Shown here: positions 1 to 8,371 of the stretch, one piece after another
Layout: the number at the start of each line of letters is the position of its first letter
Position numbering within the stretch: position 1 is the first letter of the stretch
Assembly: GCF_024330105.1 (NCBI RefSeq)
Contig: NZ_JANDHW010000003.1
Location: 124,001-188,000, forward strand
Source: Coprobacter tertius
GTDB lineage: Bacteria; Bacteroidota; Bacteroidia; Bacteroidales; Coprobacteraceae
Direction of reading: 5' to 3'
Length of the DNA: 64,000 nucleotides
The notes under the pieces: model-generated
Told to the model about the DNA's origin: nothing
The model's database searches: none
The model's input: only the letters and a program-made list of their open reading frames with translations
Translations under genes and position numbers: made by a program

Positions 1-1506
1 TACACCGTCTTCATTTGGGTCTAAGGTATGTTCTGTATCTTCGATATTATAATTAATCAGAGCGGAAACGGCAAATAATGCGGTCCATGCATTTACATCG
101 CTGATCGATATTTTGTTTATCGTTTTATTCGGGTCGGTAACGATTCTCATCTCACATAAAGTACGAGTATCACTGTCGTTCAAAGTTCCTGATTTATAAT
201 TGAAGAGCCCGGCAGAATAAGCGCCGCCGTTTTTGTTTCCCCAATTACCCATTATCGATTGGTTTGTAACAATTGTTCCATTGGTATAATGTGCTGTTAC
301 TGGAGACTGACCGTTATAAACACTAAATCCTAATACCAATATTTCACTAGCATTTACTTTAGTATTGAGAGTAAGTGTTCCACCTCCCGACAATACGTTA
401 TTTTTATTATAATCGGCAAGTTTGTATTTGCAACCGGTGTGATCGGAGACAATGTTTCCATCTGTAGGCAATCCGTTTTTCAGAGATTCGTTAACCGATT
501 GCGAATAGAAGATATTACCTTGTCCGTCGCATAAACCTAAGCCTCTCGCATCGTTATATGCATTAGTCGATAGGGTATAGTTTCCTGAAGTACCTGATAA
601 TGTCCCCGATTCTGCGATTATGTCCACATTGAATCCTGAGAGAGTAAGGGGGCTGTAATGTTTCATTAATGGCGATGTTTCCATCGGAGCATTCGGATCG
701 TTCATGGCAATGAGGTATTCATTCCATAGTTCTGTCATATTTACAGTTTTGTTAAGCCCATAATATACGGCTTTGGTAAAATTCCAACTGAATCCTAAAG
801 CAATAGGAGCATAGTTGAATCTTTTAATGAATTCGGGATTCTTTTCTTTTGTAAGCCATCCGAAAAAAAATCCGGTATATCGATATCCATCTAAATAGTT
901 ACCTCCTGCTGGCCGGTCGGCCATTGTAAAATGGTCATTTAGATAACGTACTGCATCGGCCATACCTTCAATTGCAGCCCATTGCTGGTTTCCGGTTTGG
1001 TAGCCCGATAATTCTACCTGTAAAGCATGAGTCATTTCATGTAGTAATACGCCTTTTGTTTCGTACATGAATTTTTCAATTTCAATGTCGGTAGGATTTG
1101 ATGCATCTCTGAAAAGTTTTTCGATATAGTCGATCGAATAATCGATACCTACGCGTATGTTACCGTTTGCGTCGCTTCCTCCCCATTTAGCTGATGGTGT
1201 ATTACCCATTCCCGATTTGAGAGTATAAACGAGTGTAACTTTGCTTGGGGAGGGTACTCCGGGTGAGGAGGGATCGTTATAAAGTGTGCGCATAACATCA
1301 CGCCCCGCAGCATAAATATATTCGTTCATATCGGGTATAAGACGGTGGTAGATTTTCGAACCGGTACGGTCAGTTTCATTATCGACAAGTTCTATTTTAC
1401 CGAATTTGTAGTTTTCCCAGGGATCGGCATTTTTGTTTTCGCATTTACCTTTTAAGGGGAATAGTATTAATAGTGCGATGAATACTACATGAAATTTTTT
1501 TTTCAT
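1..1506 (-). CDS. Secreted BSP-family metallopeptidase, 3' end cut by window edge
   Basis: An open frame of 502 codons starts at an ATG (1504-1506) and runs off the left edge without a stop. The N-terminus is a signal peptide (MKKK followed by a hydrophobic stretch to about residue 18), so the protein is exported. The zinc motif HEMTH lies at residues 156-160, preceded by GVLL and followed by ALQ. This fits the plant-type basic secretory protein (PF04450) peptidase family of the MA clan. The residues after about 300 look like a beta-rich accessory domain. The zinc motif makes peptidase function likely; the substrate is unknown. The gene is set apart from the kinase downstream by about 260 bp. 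Confidence 0.8.
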   Translation of the reverse strand, partial: MKKKFHVVFIALLILFPLKGKCENKNADPWENYKFGKIELVDNETDRTGSKIYHRLIPDMNEYIYAAGRDVMRTLYNDPSSPGVPSPSKVTLVYTLKSGMGNTPSAKWGGSDANGNIRVGIDYSIDYIEKLFRDASNPTDIEIEKFMYETKGVLLHEMTHALQVELSGYQTGNQQWAAIEGMADAVRYLNDHFTMADRPAGGNYLDGYRYTGFFFGWLTKEKNPEFIKRFNYAPIALGFSWNFTKAVYYGLNKTVNMTELWNEYLIAMNDPNAPMETSPLMKHYSPLTLSGFNVDIIAESGTLSGTSGNYTLSTNAYNDARGLGLCDGQGNIFYSQSVNESLKNGLPTDGNIVSDHTGCKYKLADYNKNNVLSGGGTLTLNTKVNASEILVLGFSVYNGQSPVTAHYTNGTIVTNQSIMGNWGNKNGGAYSAGLFNYKSGTLNDSDTRTLCEMRIVTDPNKTINKISISDVNAWTALFAVSALINYNIEDTEHTLDPNEDGV

Positions 1507-1712
1507 TTCATTTTATATTTAAAAAGTTAGATATAAGGTTCTGTTCAAAAATTGAAACAGAGAAAATTTATTACAATCATTTAAAATAAGCTAAGAAAAT
1601 TATCATTATTCAAAGATAAGGAATATTTTGAATGCGTATATTACGGACATACTATTTTGTGATAGTAATATTTATTTAATTATAAGAAATTAAGAGGATG
1701 TTTGTAAAAAAC

Positions 1713-1739
1713 ATCCCGGTTGCTTTAAACAACCGGGAT
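1713..1739 (-). terminator. Rho-independent terminator of the PfkB kinase gene
   Basis: Perfect 10-bp inverted repeat ATCCCGGTTG / CAACCGGGAT (1713-1722 and 1730-1739) with a 7-nt loop. On the minus strand it is followed by GTTTTTT. It sits 26 bp past the stop of the kinase gene. Confidence 0.85.
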
Positions 1740-1764
1740 TGGATGGAAATAGTTGTTTTTTGAA

Positions 1765-2652
1765 TTAAGATATGATTTTTGTTATTTTTTCGGGTAATGC
1801 AGGCATTGCTCCTGCACACGAACAGACATACGCAGATGTATCTACTGCGATTTTGTGTGCTTCACATATATCTTTTCCTTTGATTATCGCACTGCAAAAT
1901 GCTGCGGTGAAAGAGTCGCCGGCTCCAACAGTATCGACTACTTTGACTTGAGGAGTTGTTTGAAAAGACATAGAAGTAGGGGTGAAAACGTAACTACCAT
2001 TAATCCCACAAGTAAGAATGAGCATTTCTAGTTTGAAATCGGAAACAATTCTTTTACATATTTCCTGTAAGTCGGGTGTATCATAGCCAAACATACGTGA
2101 GACGGTGATTAGTTCTTCATCATTGATTTTTAATATGTTGCAATGAGATATCGATTCACGTACGGTATCGGTTGTATAGCAATGTTGCCTTAGGTTTATG
2201 TCGAAAATGCGGAGGGATTCTTTGGGTACGAGTCTGATGATATGACGGATGCTTTTACGAGAGATTTCGTTTCTCTGGGCCAGTGATCCGAAACAGATAG
2301 CTTTCGCTTTACGGGCAATATCCTCGGCTTCAGGAATAATAGGAATATTGTCCCAGGCTACATTTTCGCATATTTCATAACAGGGGATTCCGTTTTCGTC
2401 AAGAGTGATATTTACAGTTCCCGTGGGAAAATCGATTTCGGGTAGTATATAATTTAGTTTTTTCCTTTTTAGATTTTCAATAATTTCTTTACCGAGTTCA
2501 TCTTTCCCAACAGCACTTATGGCATATCCTTCAAAGCCGAATTGTCCCGAATGATAGGCAAAGTTTGCGGGTGCACCTCCTAATACTTTTCCGGTAGGCA
2601 ATACATCCCAAAGAATTTCACCGATACCGATAATAATATCTTTGTTTTTCAT
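1765..2652 (-). CDS. PfkB-family carbohydrate kinase (fructokinase-like)
   Basis: The 295-residue protein has the ribokinase/PfkB fold signatures. The N-terminal sugar-binding segment GGAPANFAYH lies near residue 25, and the C-terminal ATP/anion-hole motif DTVGAGDSF near residue 240 contains the catalytic Asp. These kinases phosphorylate a sugar, most often fructose for this subgroup, using ATP in the cytoplasm. No sugar transporter or glycosidase is adjacent, so the exact substrate stays open. The gene stands alone between two strong terminators. Confidence 0.85.
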   Translation of the reverse strand: MKNKDIIIGIGEILWDVLPTGKVLGGAPANFAYHSGQFGFEGYAISAVGKDELGKEIIENLKRKKLNYILPEIDFPTGTVNITLDENGIPCYEICENVAWDNIPIIPEAEDIARKAKAICFGSLAQRNEISRKSIRHIIRLVPKESLRIFDINLRQHCYTTDTVRESISHCNILKINDEELITVSRMFGYDTPDLQEICKRIVSDFKLEMLILTCGINGSYVFTPTSMSFQTTPQVKVVDTVGAGDSFTAAFCSAIIKGKDICEAHKIAVDTSAYVCSCAGAMPALPEKITKIIS

Positions 2653-2769
2653 AAATAATAAATTAACGTTTTCTGTTAGGTTAAAGCCTATAAAATTAGA
2701 TAAATAATAAGGTATCCAAATTAAAGGTGTGATGAAGAAATGGCAGCTGTTTTTTTAATTTTGAGTAGA

Positions 2770-2812
2770 AACACAGAAGGGATTACTCATTTTCGGTAGT
2801 CCCTTCTGTGTT
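2770..2812 (-). terminator. Terminator after the acyl-CoA dehydrogenase gene
   Basis: Long inverted repeat (AACACAGAAGGGATTAC at 2770-2786 and its near-perfect complement at 2796-2812), about 20 bp downstream of the acyl-CoA dehydrogenase stop on the minus strand. T-rich sequence flanks it on both sides, so it may work in both directions. Confidence 0.8.
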
Positions 2813-2831
2813 TTTTATTTATATCGAATTT

Positions 2832-4535
2832 TTAAAGACGATAAAATTCGAGGTCTTCGATATTGAACTTTTCAATATATTCTGCATTCTTCATTACTTC
2901 CGATTCACCGTAATGTATATATACTTCTGCTGAATTTCTGAACGAATTGCATCTGCTCGTATCTTGCAATAGCAGGTGTCCCATAATAATATGTCCTGCC
3001 ATTTCTACCATACGGCGTGCGTGGAAATCGATATATTCGGGATCTTTAGTTTCGGTAACTGAAGAAACGGTTTTTTCGTATATAGCTGTCATTGCTTTCA
3101 ACCGGTTTTGTAACGGTATAAGCTCGGGACATATTGGCTGTTCTTCATAGAATTTCATCATGTTGAGATATGTTCCCGTTGTTACGTGACGGATTGCTGC
3201 AACTACTTGTAATTGGGTAGTGCCTTCGTAAATAGAAGTAATACGGGCATCCCGGTAAATTCTTTCACAAGCATAGTCTTTCATAAATCCTGAACCACCG
3301 TGTATCTGTACACAATCGTATGCGTTCTGGTTACAAAATTCGCTGCCTATTCCTTTTGCCAAAGGTGTAAATGCATCAGCTTGTTTCTGATACATTTTCA
3401 TTTCGGCACGTTCTTCTTTCTCGAGCTTGCGTTCTTTTGAGATATCTTCGAGAGTTTTATACATATCTACAAAACGAGTTGTTTCGTATAGCAGAGAACG
3501 AGAGGCGTCGAGTTTTGCCTTCATTAAAGATAGCATTTCATAAACGGCCGGGAATTCGATAATGGCTTTTCCAAACTGGCGACGTTCTTGAGCATATGAC
3601 AGAGCTTCGCGATATGCAGCTTCTGATACACCAACCGATTGTGCGGCAATGCCTAACCGTGCACCGTTCATCAATGCCATTACGTATTTTATCAGTCCCA
3701 TTTTACGGTCTCCGCAAAGTTCAGCTTTTGCATTACGGAAAACCAGTTCGCAAGTGGGAGAACCTTTTATACCCATTTTATTTTCGATGCGTCTAACGGT
3801 TACTCCTCCGTCATTCTTGTCATAAATAAACATCGAAAGGCCACGTCCGTCTTTAGTTCCTTCTTCTGACCGAGCCAACACCAATGCGATATGTCCGTCA
3901 CCGTTGGTAATAAACCGTTTTACACCGTTGAGATACCAGCAACCGTCGGTTTCGCTGTAAGTGGCTTTTAGCATTACGGCTTGTAAGTCCGATCCTGCAT
4001 CGGGTTCGGTCAAGTCCATAGCCATTGTTTCACCGGCACATACTCTCGGTAAGTATTTTTGTTTTTGTTCTTCGCTGGCAAATTCATAAATTGTTTCTGC
4101 ACAATCTTGCAATCCCCATATATTTACAAAACCAGCATCTGCCCGGCTCACCATATCAGCTGCCATTATATAGGGTACTAATGAGAAGTTCAACCCATTG
4201 TAACGGCGGGGAAGAGAAATGCCCATTAAACCGGCATTGATTAATGCTTCGAGGTTTTTTTCTGTGCCTGATGCATATTTTACATGTCCATCGATAACTT
4301 GAGGTCCTTCATGATCGACACTTTCTGCATTTTGAGCAACAATCTCACCACTGATTTCTCCGGCTATTTCAAGGACTTTTTCATAACTATCCATTGCATC
4401 CTCAAAATCGAAAGGGGCATAATCGTATTTTTCAGCATCGCTGTAATCTCTTTCTTTCAAGGCGACCAGCCGCTTCATGAGCGGATGATTTAAGTGATGT
4501 TTCAGATCACTGTTATCTAAATAGAAATTAGACAT
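2832..4535 (-). CDS. Acyl-CoA dehydrogenase (FAD-dependent, long form)
   Basis: The 567-residue protein oxidises an acyl-CoA to the 2-enoyl-CoA and passes electrons to electron-transfer flavoprotein. Visible motifs are TEPDAGSD (FAD/substrate region, near residue 177), FITNG, QIHGGSGF and the C-terminal IYEGTTQLQ, which carries the usual catalytic Glu. It is longer than the classic 380-residue enzymes, with an extra helical C-terminal domain as in the long Bacteroidales/Deltaproteobacterial forms. It follows etfB and etfA on the same strand, which supports the electron path to ETF. The 228-bp gap to etfA shows no clear promoter or terminator. Confidence 0.9.
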   Translation of the reverse strand: MSNFYLDNSDLKHHLNHPLMKRLVALKERDYSDAEKYDYAPFDFEDAMDSYEKVLEIAGEISGEIVAQNAESVDHEGPQVIDGHVKYASGTEKNLEALINAGLMGISLPRRYNGLNFSLVPYIMAADMVSRADAGFVNIWGLQDCAETIYEFASEEQKQKYLPRVCAGETMAMDLTEPDAGSDLQAVMLKATYSETDGCWYLNGVKRFITNGDGHIALVLARSEEGTKDGRGLSMFIYDKNDGGVTVRRIENKMGIKGSPTCELVFRNAKAELCGDRKMGLIKYVMALMNGARLGIAAQSVGVSEAAYREALSYAQERRQFGKAIIEFPAVYEMLSLMKAKLDASRSLLYETTRFVDMYKTLEDISKERKLEKEERAEMKMYQKQADAFTPLAKGIGSEFCNQNAYDCVQIHGGSGFMKDYACERIYRDARITSIYEGTTQLQVVAAIRHVTTGTYLNMMKFYEEQPICPELIPLQNRLKAMTAIYEKTVSSVTETKDPEYIDFHARRMVEMAGHIIMGHLLLQDTSRCNSFRNSAEVYIHYGESEVMKNAEYIEKFNIEDLEFYRL

Positions 4536-4763
4536 ATTATTTAATCGTTTTTGTTTTTATTACTTATATTTTCTCATCCCTGCATTTTTCAAAATATCAT
4601 CGTATTTGTATAATCAGTTCGTATCCTTTCTTGTGGGATTATTTTCTCTGATCCCTGAGAATAAGTCGTGTCGGCCTGAACTGAAACTTCCAATATGATG
4701 AAGTTGAAAACGACATTTATTTAGAAATACTTTGTCATAAGGATAAGAGTTTGTCGAAATTTA

Positions 4764-5783
4764 TTATTTAGAATTCTTCTTGTAATATTTTATCATTTTA
4801 GGAAGAATATCTTCAACGGTTCCGGTAATTACATAATCGGCGATCGTATTTATCGGGGCATTCGGATCGTTGTTTACCGAAATTATAATAGAACTATCCT
4901 GCATCCCGGCAATATGTTGAATTTGTCCCGAGATACCGCAAGCGATATATAATTTCGGACGAACGGTAACACCGGTTTGGCCGATCTGCCTTTCGTGTTC
5001 TGCGAAACCGGCATCTACGGCTGCACGTGAAGCACCTACTTCTGCTCCGATTGTATCTGCAAGATCGTATAATAGCTTAAAATTTTCTTTCGACCCTACG
5101 CCATAACCTCCGGCTACGATGATCGGTGAGCTTTTGATGTTGATTTTCGATTTTTCCATGTGACGTTCGATCACATCAACTGCAAAATCGGTATCGTAAA
5201 CATATTTTGAAACATCGAGCTTTACGATTTCTCCTTTATATGTGGGAGAGACGATTTCTTTTTTCATAACGCCTTCCCGCACGGTTGCCATTTGAGGACG
5301 GCATTCGGGGTTTACAATGGTCGCTACGATATTCCCTCCAAAGGCAGGACGTATTTGATATAAAAGATTTTCATACTTTTTCCCCTCTTTTTTGTCTTCG
5401 TGAGGACCAATTTCGAGAGATGTACAGTCGGCGGTAAGACCGCTATGCAAATAAGATGATACTCGCGGACCCAGATCGCGACCGATACTGGTAGCTCCCA
5501 TCAGACAAATTTGGGGCTTTTGTTCTTTAAAGAGATTTACCAATACCGATGTATGTGGGAGTGATGTATAGGGAAATAATCTTTTGTCATCAGCCAGATA
5601 TATCGTATCGGCACCGTAGGGAAATATTTGTTTTTCTACGCCATCGAGGTTACTTCCTACGACGAGAGCTTCGAGTTTACAATTTAGTTTATTAGCCAGG
5701 GAACGACCTTTTGTCAGCAATTCGAGGCTTACATCGGCGATAATGCCGTCTTCTATTTCGCAATATACAATTAAATTGTTCAT
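4764..5783 (-). CDS. etfA: Electron transfer flavoprotein, alpha subunit
   Basis: This 339-residue FixB/EtfA protein binds FAD and, with EtfB, carries electrons from the dehydrogenase. The conserved C-terminal FAD domain is clear: GGYGVGSKENF, GASRAAVDAGF, QIGQTGVTV and the YIACGISGQIQH segment. The N-terminal half is the Rossmann-like EtfA domain. It lies 37 bp after etfB, consistent with one operon. In strict anaerobes such ETFs can be plain carriers or electron-bifurcating; this cannot be decided by eye. Confidence 0.93.
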   Translation of the reverse strand: MNNLIVYCEIEDGIIADVSLELLTKGRSLANKLNCKLEALVVGSNLDGVEKQIFPYGADTIYLADDKRLFPYTSLPHTSVLVNLFKEQKPQICLMGATSIGRDLGPRVSSYLHSGLTADCTSLEIGPHEDKKEGKKYENLLYQIRPAFGGNIVATIVNPECRPQMATVREGVMKKEIVSPTYKGEIVKLDVSKYVYDTDFAVDVIERHMEKSKINIKSSPIIVAGGYGVGSKENFKLLYDLADTIGAEVGASRAAVDAGFAEHERQIGQTGVTVRPKLYIACGISGQIQHIAGMQDSSIIISVNNDPNAPINTIADYVITGTVEDILPKMIKYYKKNSK

Positions 5784-5820
5784 AAAATACTTTTTAGAGA
5801 GTTAATGAATATCACCGGTA

Positions 5821-6696
5821 TTATCCGATGGTGTGGTTTACGATCAACTCTTTCATCAGTTCGTCGATCTCATTATCCGATCCGCTGAGCTGTTTGCTCT
5901 CTTTAGCTTGGAAAACCACATTTTCTATCGATTTCACTTTTGTCGGAGATCCGGCTAACCCTACTTGATTAAGGTCGGCATCTACATCGGATACGCTCCA
6001 TTCGGTGAGGTTCAAATAAGGTCGTGATTCGTATAATTTATCGAAATAGTCGTTATCTTGATTTTGCCTTTCGCTGATGGTTTTTGCATATTTATATTTT
6101 TGTATCAGTCTTGCGTTGCGCGGACGACAATCGTCGGCACTTCCATTTACTGTGATGACCACAGGCGTTTTACATTCCACTATTTCTATACCCCGTTCGA
6201 GACGACGCTTTACGGTTACTTTATCATTATCTGCTTTAATAATTTTTTCGGCGTAAGTGATCTGAGGTATTTTTAATTTTTCGGCAACCTGAGGACCTAC
6301 CTGAGCTGTATCACCGTCGATAGCCTGACGGCCGCCAATGATAATATCATAATTTTTCAGTTTACGTACTGCGCAAGCCAAAGCATAAGAGGTTGCAAGT
6401 GTATCGGCTCCGGCAAAAGCACGGTCGGTCAGTAAAACTCCGCCGTCTGCACCTCTAAAAAGTCCTTCTCGTATGATATCGGCTGCACGGGGAGGACCCA
6501 TAGTCAATAAAGATACGGTAGAACCCGGGTGTTGGTCTTTTAATTGCAGAGCCTGTTCGAGTGCATTCAGGTCTTCAGGATTAAAGATTGCAGGCAGGGC
6601 GGCGCGGTTAACAGTACCGTCTGCTTTCATTGCATCTTTTCCTACATTTCTTGTATCAGGTACTTGTTTAGCAAGTACAATAATTTTTAAGCTCAT
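5821..6696 (-). CDS. etfB: Electron transfer flavoprotein, beta subunit
   Basis: This 291-residue FixA/EtfB protein has the family N-terminus (KIIVLAKQVPDT) and the nucleotide-binding stretch DIIIGGRQAIDGDTAQVGP near residue 120. It is the first gene of the etfB-etfA-acyl-CoA dehydrogenase cluster and has a Bacteroides-type promoter about 65 bp upstream. It acts in the cytoplasm as the partner of EtfA. Confidence 0.93.
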   Translation of the reverse strand: MSLKIIVLAKQVPDTRNVGKDAMKADGTVNRAALPAIFNPEDLNALEQALQLKDQHPGSTVSLLTMGPPRAADIIREGLFRGADGGVLLTDRAFAGADTLATSYALACAVRKLKNYDIIIGGRQAIDGDTAQVGPQVAEKLKIPQITYAEKIIKADNDKVTVKRRLERGIEIVECKTPVVITVNGSADDCRPRNARLIQKYKYAKTISERQNQDNDYFDKLYESRPYLNLTEWSVSDVDADLNQVGLAGSPTKVKSIENVVFQAKESKQLSGSDNEIDELMKELIVNHTIG

Positions 6697-6759
6697 AATT
6701 AAATCGGGATATAGATTATAATATTTTTGTTTATTTTTAATTACGTCAGTTGTAAATCA

Positions 6760-6790
6760 CAAATTTACGGAATGCTTTAAAATAGCCAAG
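6760..6790 (-). promoter_or_regulatory. Probable promoter of the etf operon
   Basis: On the minus strand, TAAATTTG (-7 box, 6760-6767) lies 19 bp from CTTG (-33 element, 6787-6790). This matches the Bacteroidetes TTTG-N19-TAnnTTTG pattern with one mismatch in the -33 element. Confidence 0.5.
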
Positions 6791-6858
6791 TATTTTCAAC
6801 GAAAAAATATCTTATCAGAGATATAAAGCCTACCGAGAATTTTCGATGATTCTTTGTT

Positions 6859-8262
6859 TTATTCATAACTACTTCCATCGAAACAATGCGTACAGATACA
6901 TTCTTTAGGTAATCCTATCGATTTTACGAGTGTTTCTATCGGATTGAATTTTAATGTAGTTATATTTAATTCTTTACAAATACTGTCGACCATTCTGCAA
7001 TATTTCGGTGAATTTGTCGTAGCATATTCCGAAAGGTCTTTATCATGATTTCCTTCCAGTTTTTGTATTGTACGGCGGGTAATCAGTTCGAGATCCGATT
7101 TAGATGCCGTAAAATTGAGAAATTTGCAGGGGTAAATCAAAGGCGGACAACTGATGCGCATATGTACTTCTTTTGCTCCATAGCGATAAAGATCGTTTAC
7201 ATTATCCCGTAACTGAGTTCCTCTTACGATAGAATCGTCGCAGAATACGACTTTTTTATCTTTGAGCAGGCTTTTATTGGGAATTAGTTTCATTTTGGCT
7301 ACCAGCTCTCTCATTTCCTGATTGGGGGGAGTAAAACTTCTTGGCCAGGTAGGAGTATATTTTACGATTCCCCGCTGATAGGGTATTTGTTTACCTACTG
7401 CGTATCCTAAAGACATGCCTACGCCGGAGTCTGGAATTCCGGAAACAAAATCAGCTTCTATATCGTCTGTTTTTCCCATTTCGAGTCCACAATCAAATCG
7501 CATGGTATCGACGTTTTTTCCTTCGTATTCGCAAACAGGATAACCATAATATACCCATAAAAAAGAACAAATTTGCATTTTCTCCCCCGGTTTCCGTAAT
7601 TGGGTAAATGTGTCTGCAGTAATGTGTACGATTTCTCCCGGGCCGAGATTGTATTCTGTTTCGTATCCTAAATTGGGGAAACTACAGGTTTCTGAAGAAA
7701 CGGCATAGCAGTTTTTTCCTTTTCCTAATAAAACAGGAGTTCTTCCATATTTATCGCGTGCTGCGATAATCCCGTCTTCGGTAAGTAAAAGAATCGAACA
7801 AGATCCTTTGATACGGTTGTATACGTTCTCGATTCCTTCGACAAAGTTTTTCCCTTCTATAATGAGCATCGATACCAGTTCCGATTGATTCGTGATGCCG
7901 TTGCTATGTTCGCAGAAATGGTTTCCTTTGGCTAATAATTCTTTTTCGAGTTCGGGTATATTATTGATTTTAGCGACGGTAACGATCGCAAATTTTCCTA
8001 AGTGTGAACTTATAATAATTGGTTGAGCGTCGGTGTCGCTAATAACACCGATCCCCGAACACCCTGAAAATGAAGGAAGATCATCTTCGAATTTCGACCG
8101 AAAATATGAGTTTTCAATATTATGTATTGCACGAATGAAATTCCCGTTATCTTGTGTAACCATACCGGCTCTTTTTGTTCCCATGTGCGAATTATAGTCT
8201 ACACCGTAAAACAAATCGGCAACACATGATTTTTTCTTTATAGTTCCAAAAAATCCTCCCAT
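6859..8262 (-). CDS. PurF-like amidophosphoribosyltransferase paralogue lacking the N-terminal Cys
   Basis: The 467-residue protein aligns with glutamine phosphoribosylpyrophosphate amidotransferase: an N-terminal Ntn glutaminase-like domain (about 1-230) and a C-terminal phosphoribosyltransferase domain with the PRPP loop VVFCDDSIVRGTQ near residue 345. Canonical PurF starts MCGI(F/V)G, and Cys2 becomes the nucleophile. Here the start reads MGGFFG (codons ATG GGA GGA), so that Cys is absent and glutamine hydrolysis is unlikely. The enzyme may use free ammonia, or act in another role. It lies just downstream of purL but is separated from it by a terminator. Four cysteines near the C-terminus (ECICTHC and others) resemble iron-sulfur ligands seen in some PurF proteins. 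Confidence 0.8.
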   Translation of the reverse strand: MGGFFGTIKKKSCVADLFYGVDYNSHMGTKRAGMVTQDNGNFIRAIHNIENSYFRSKFEDDLPSFSGCSGIGVISDTDAQPIIISSHLGKFAIVTVAKINNIPELEKELLAKGNHFCEHSNGITNQSELVSMLIIEGKNFVEGIENVYNRIKGSCSILLLTEDGIIAARDKYGRTPVLLGKGKNCYAVSSETCSFPNLGYETEYNLGPGEIVHITADTFTQLRKPGEKMQICSFLWVYYGYPVCEYEGKNVDTMRFDCGLEMGKTDDIEADFVSGIPDSGVGMSLGYAVGKQIPYQRGIVKYTPTWPRSFTPPNQEMRELVAKMKLIPNKSLLKDKKVVFCDDSIVRGTQLRDNVNDLYRYGAKEVHMRISCPPLIYPCKFLNFTASKSDLELITRRTIQKLEGNHDKDLSEYATTNSPKYCRMVDSICKELNITTLKFNPIETLVKSIGLPKECICTHCFDGSSYE

Positions 8263-8322
8263 AGTTATTCTGATGTCTTTAGTTTTTTTGAGCTTGTGAT
8301 GATATATTACTGTATTTTAAAT

Positions 8323-8362
8323 AAAAAGGGAGAGTGCTCGTTCGTACGTCACTCTCCCTTTT
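8323..8362 (-). terminator. Terminator after purL
   Basis: Inverted repeat AAAAGGGAGAGTG / CACTCTCCCTTTT (8324-8336 and 8350-8362) lies ten bases past the purL stop. T-rich flanks are present on both sides. Confidence 0.85.
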
Positions 8363-8371
8363 AAGGATCAG

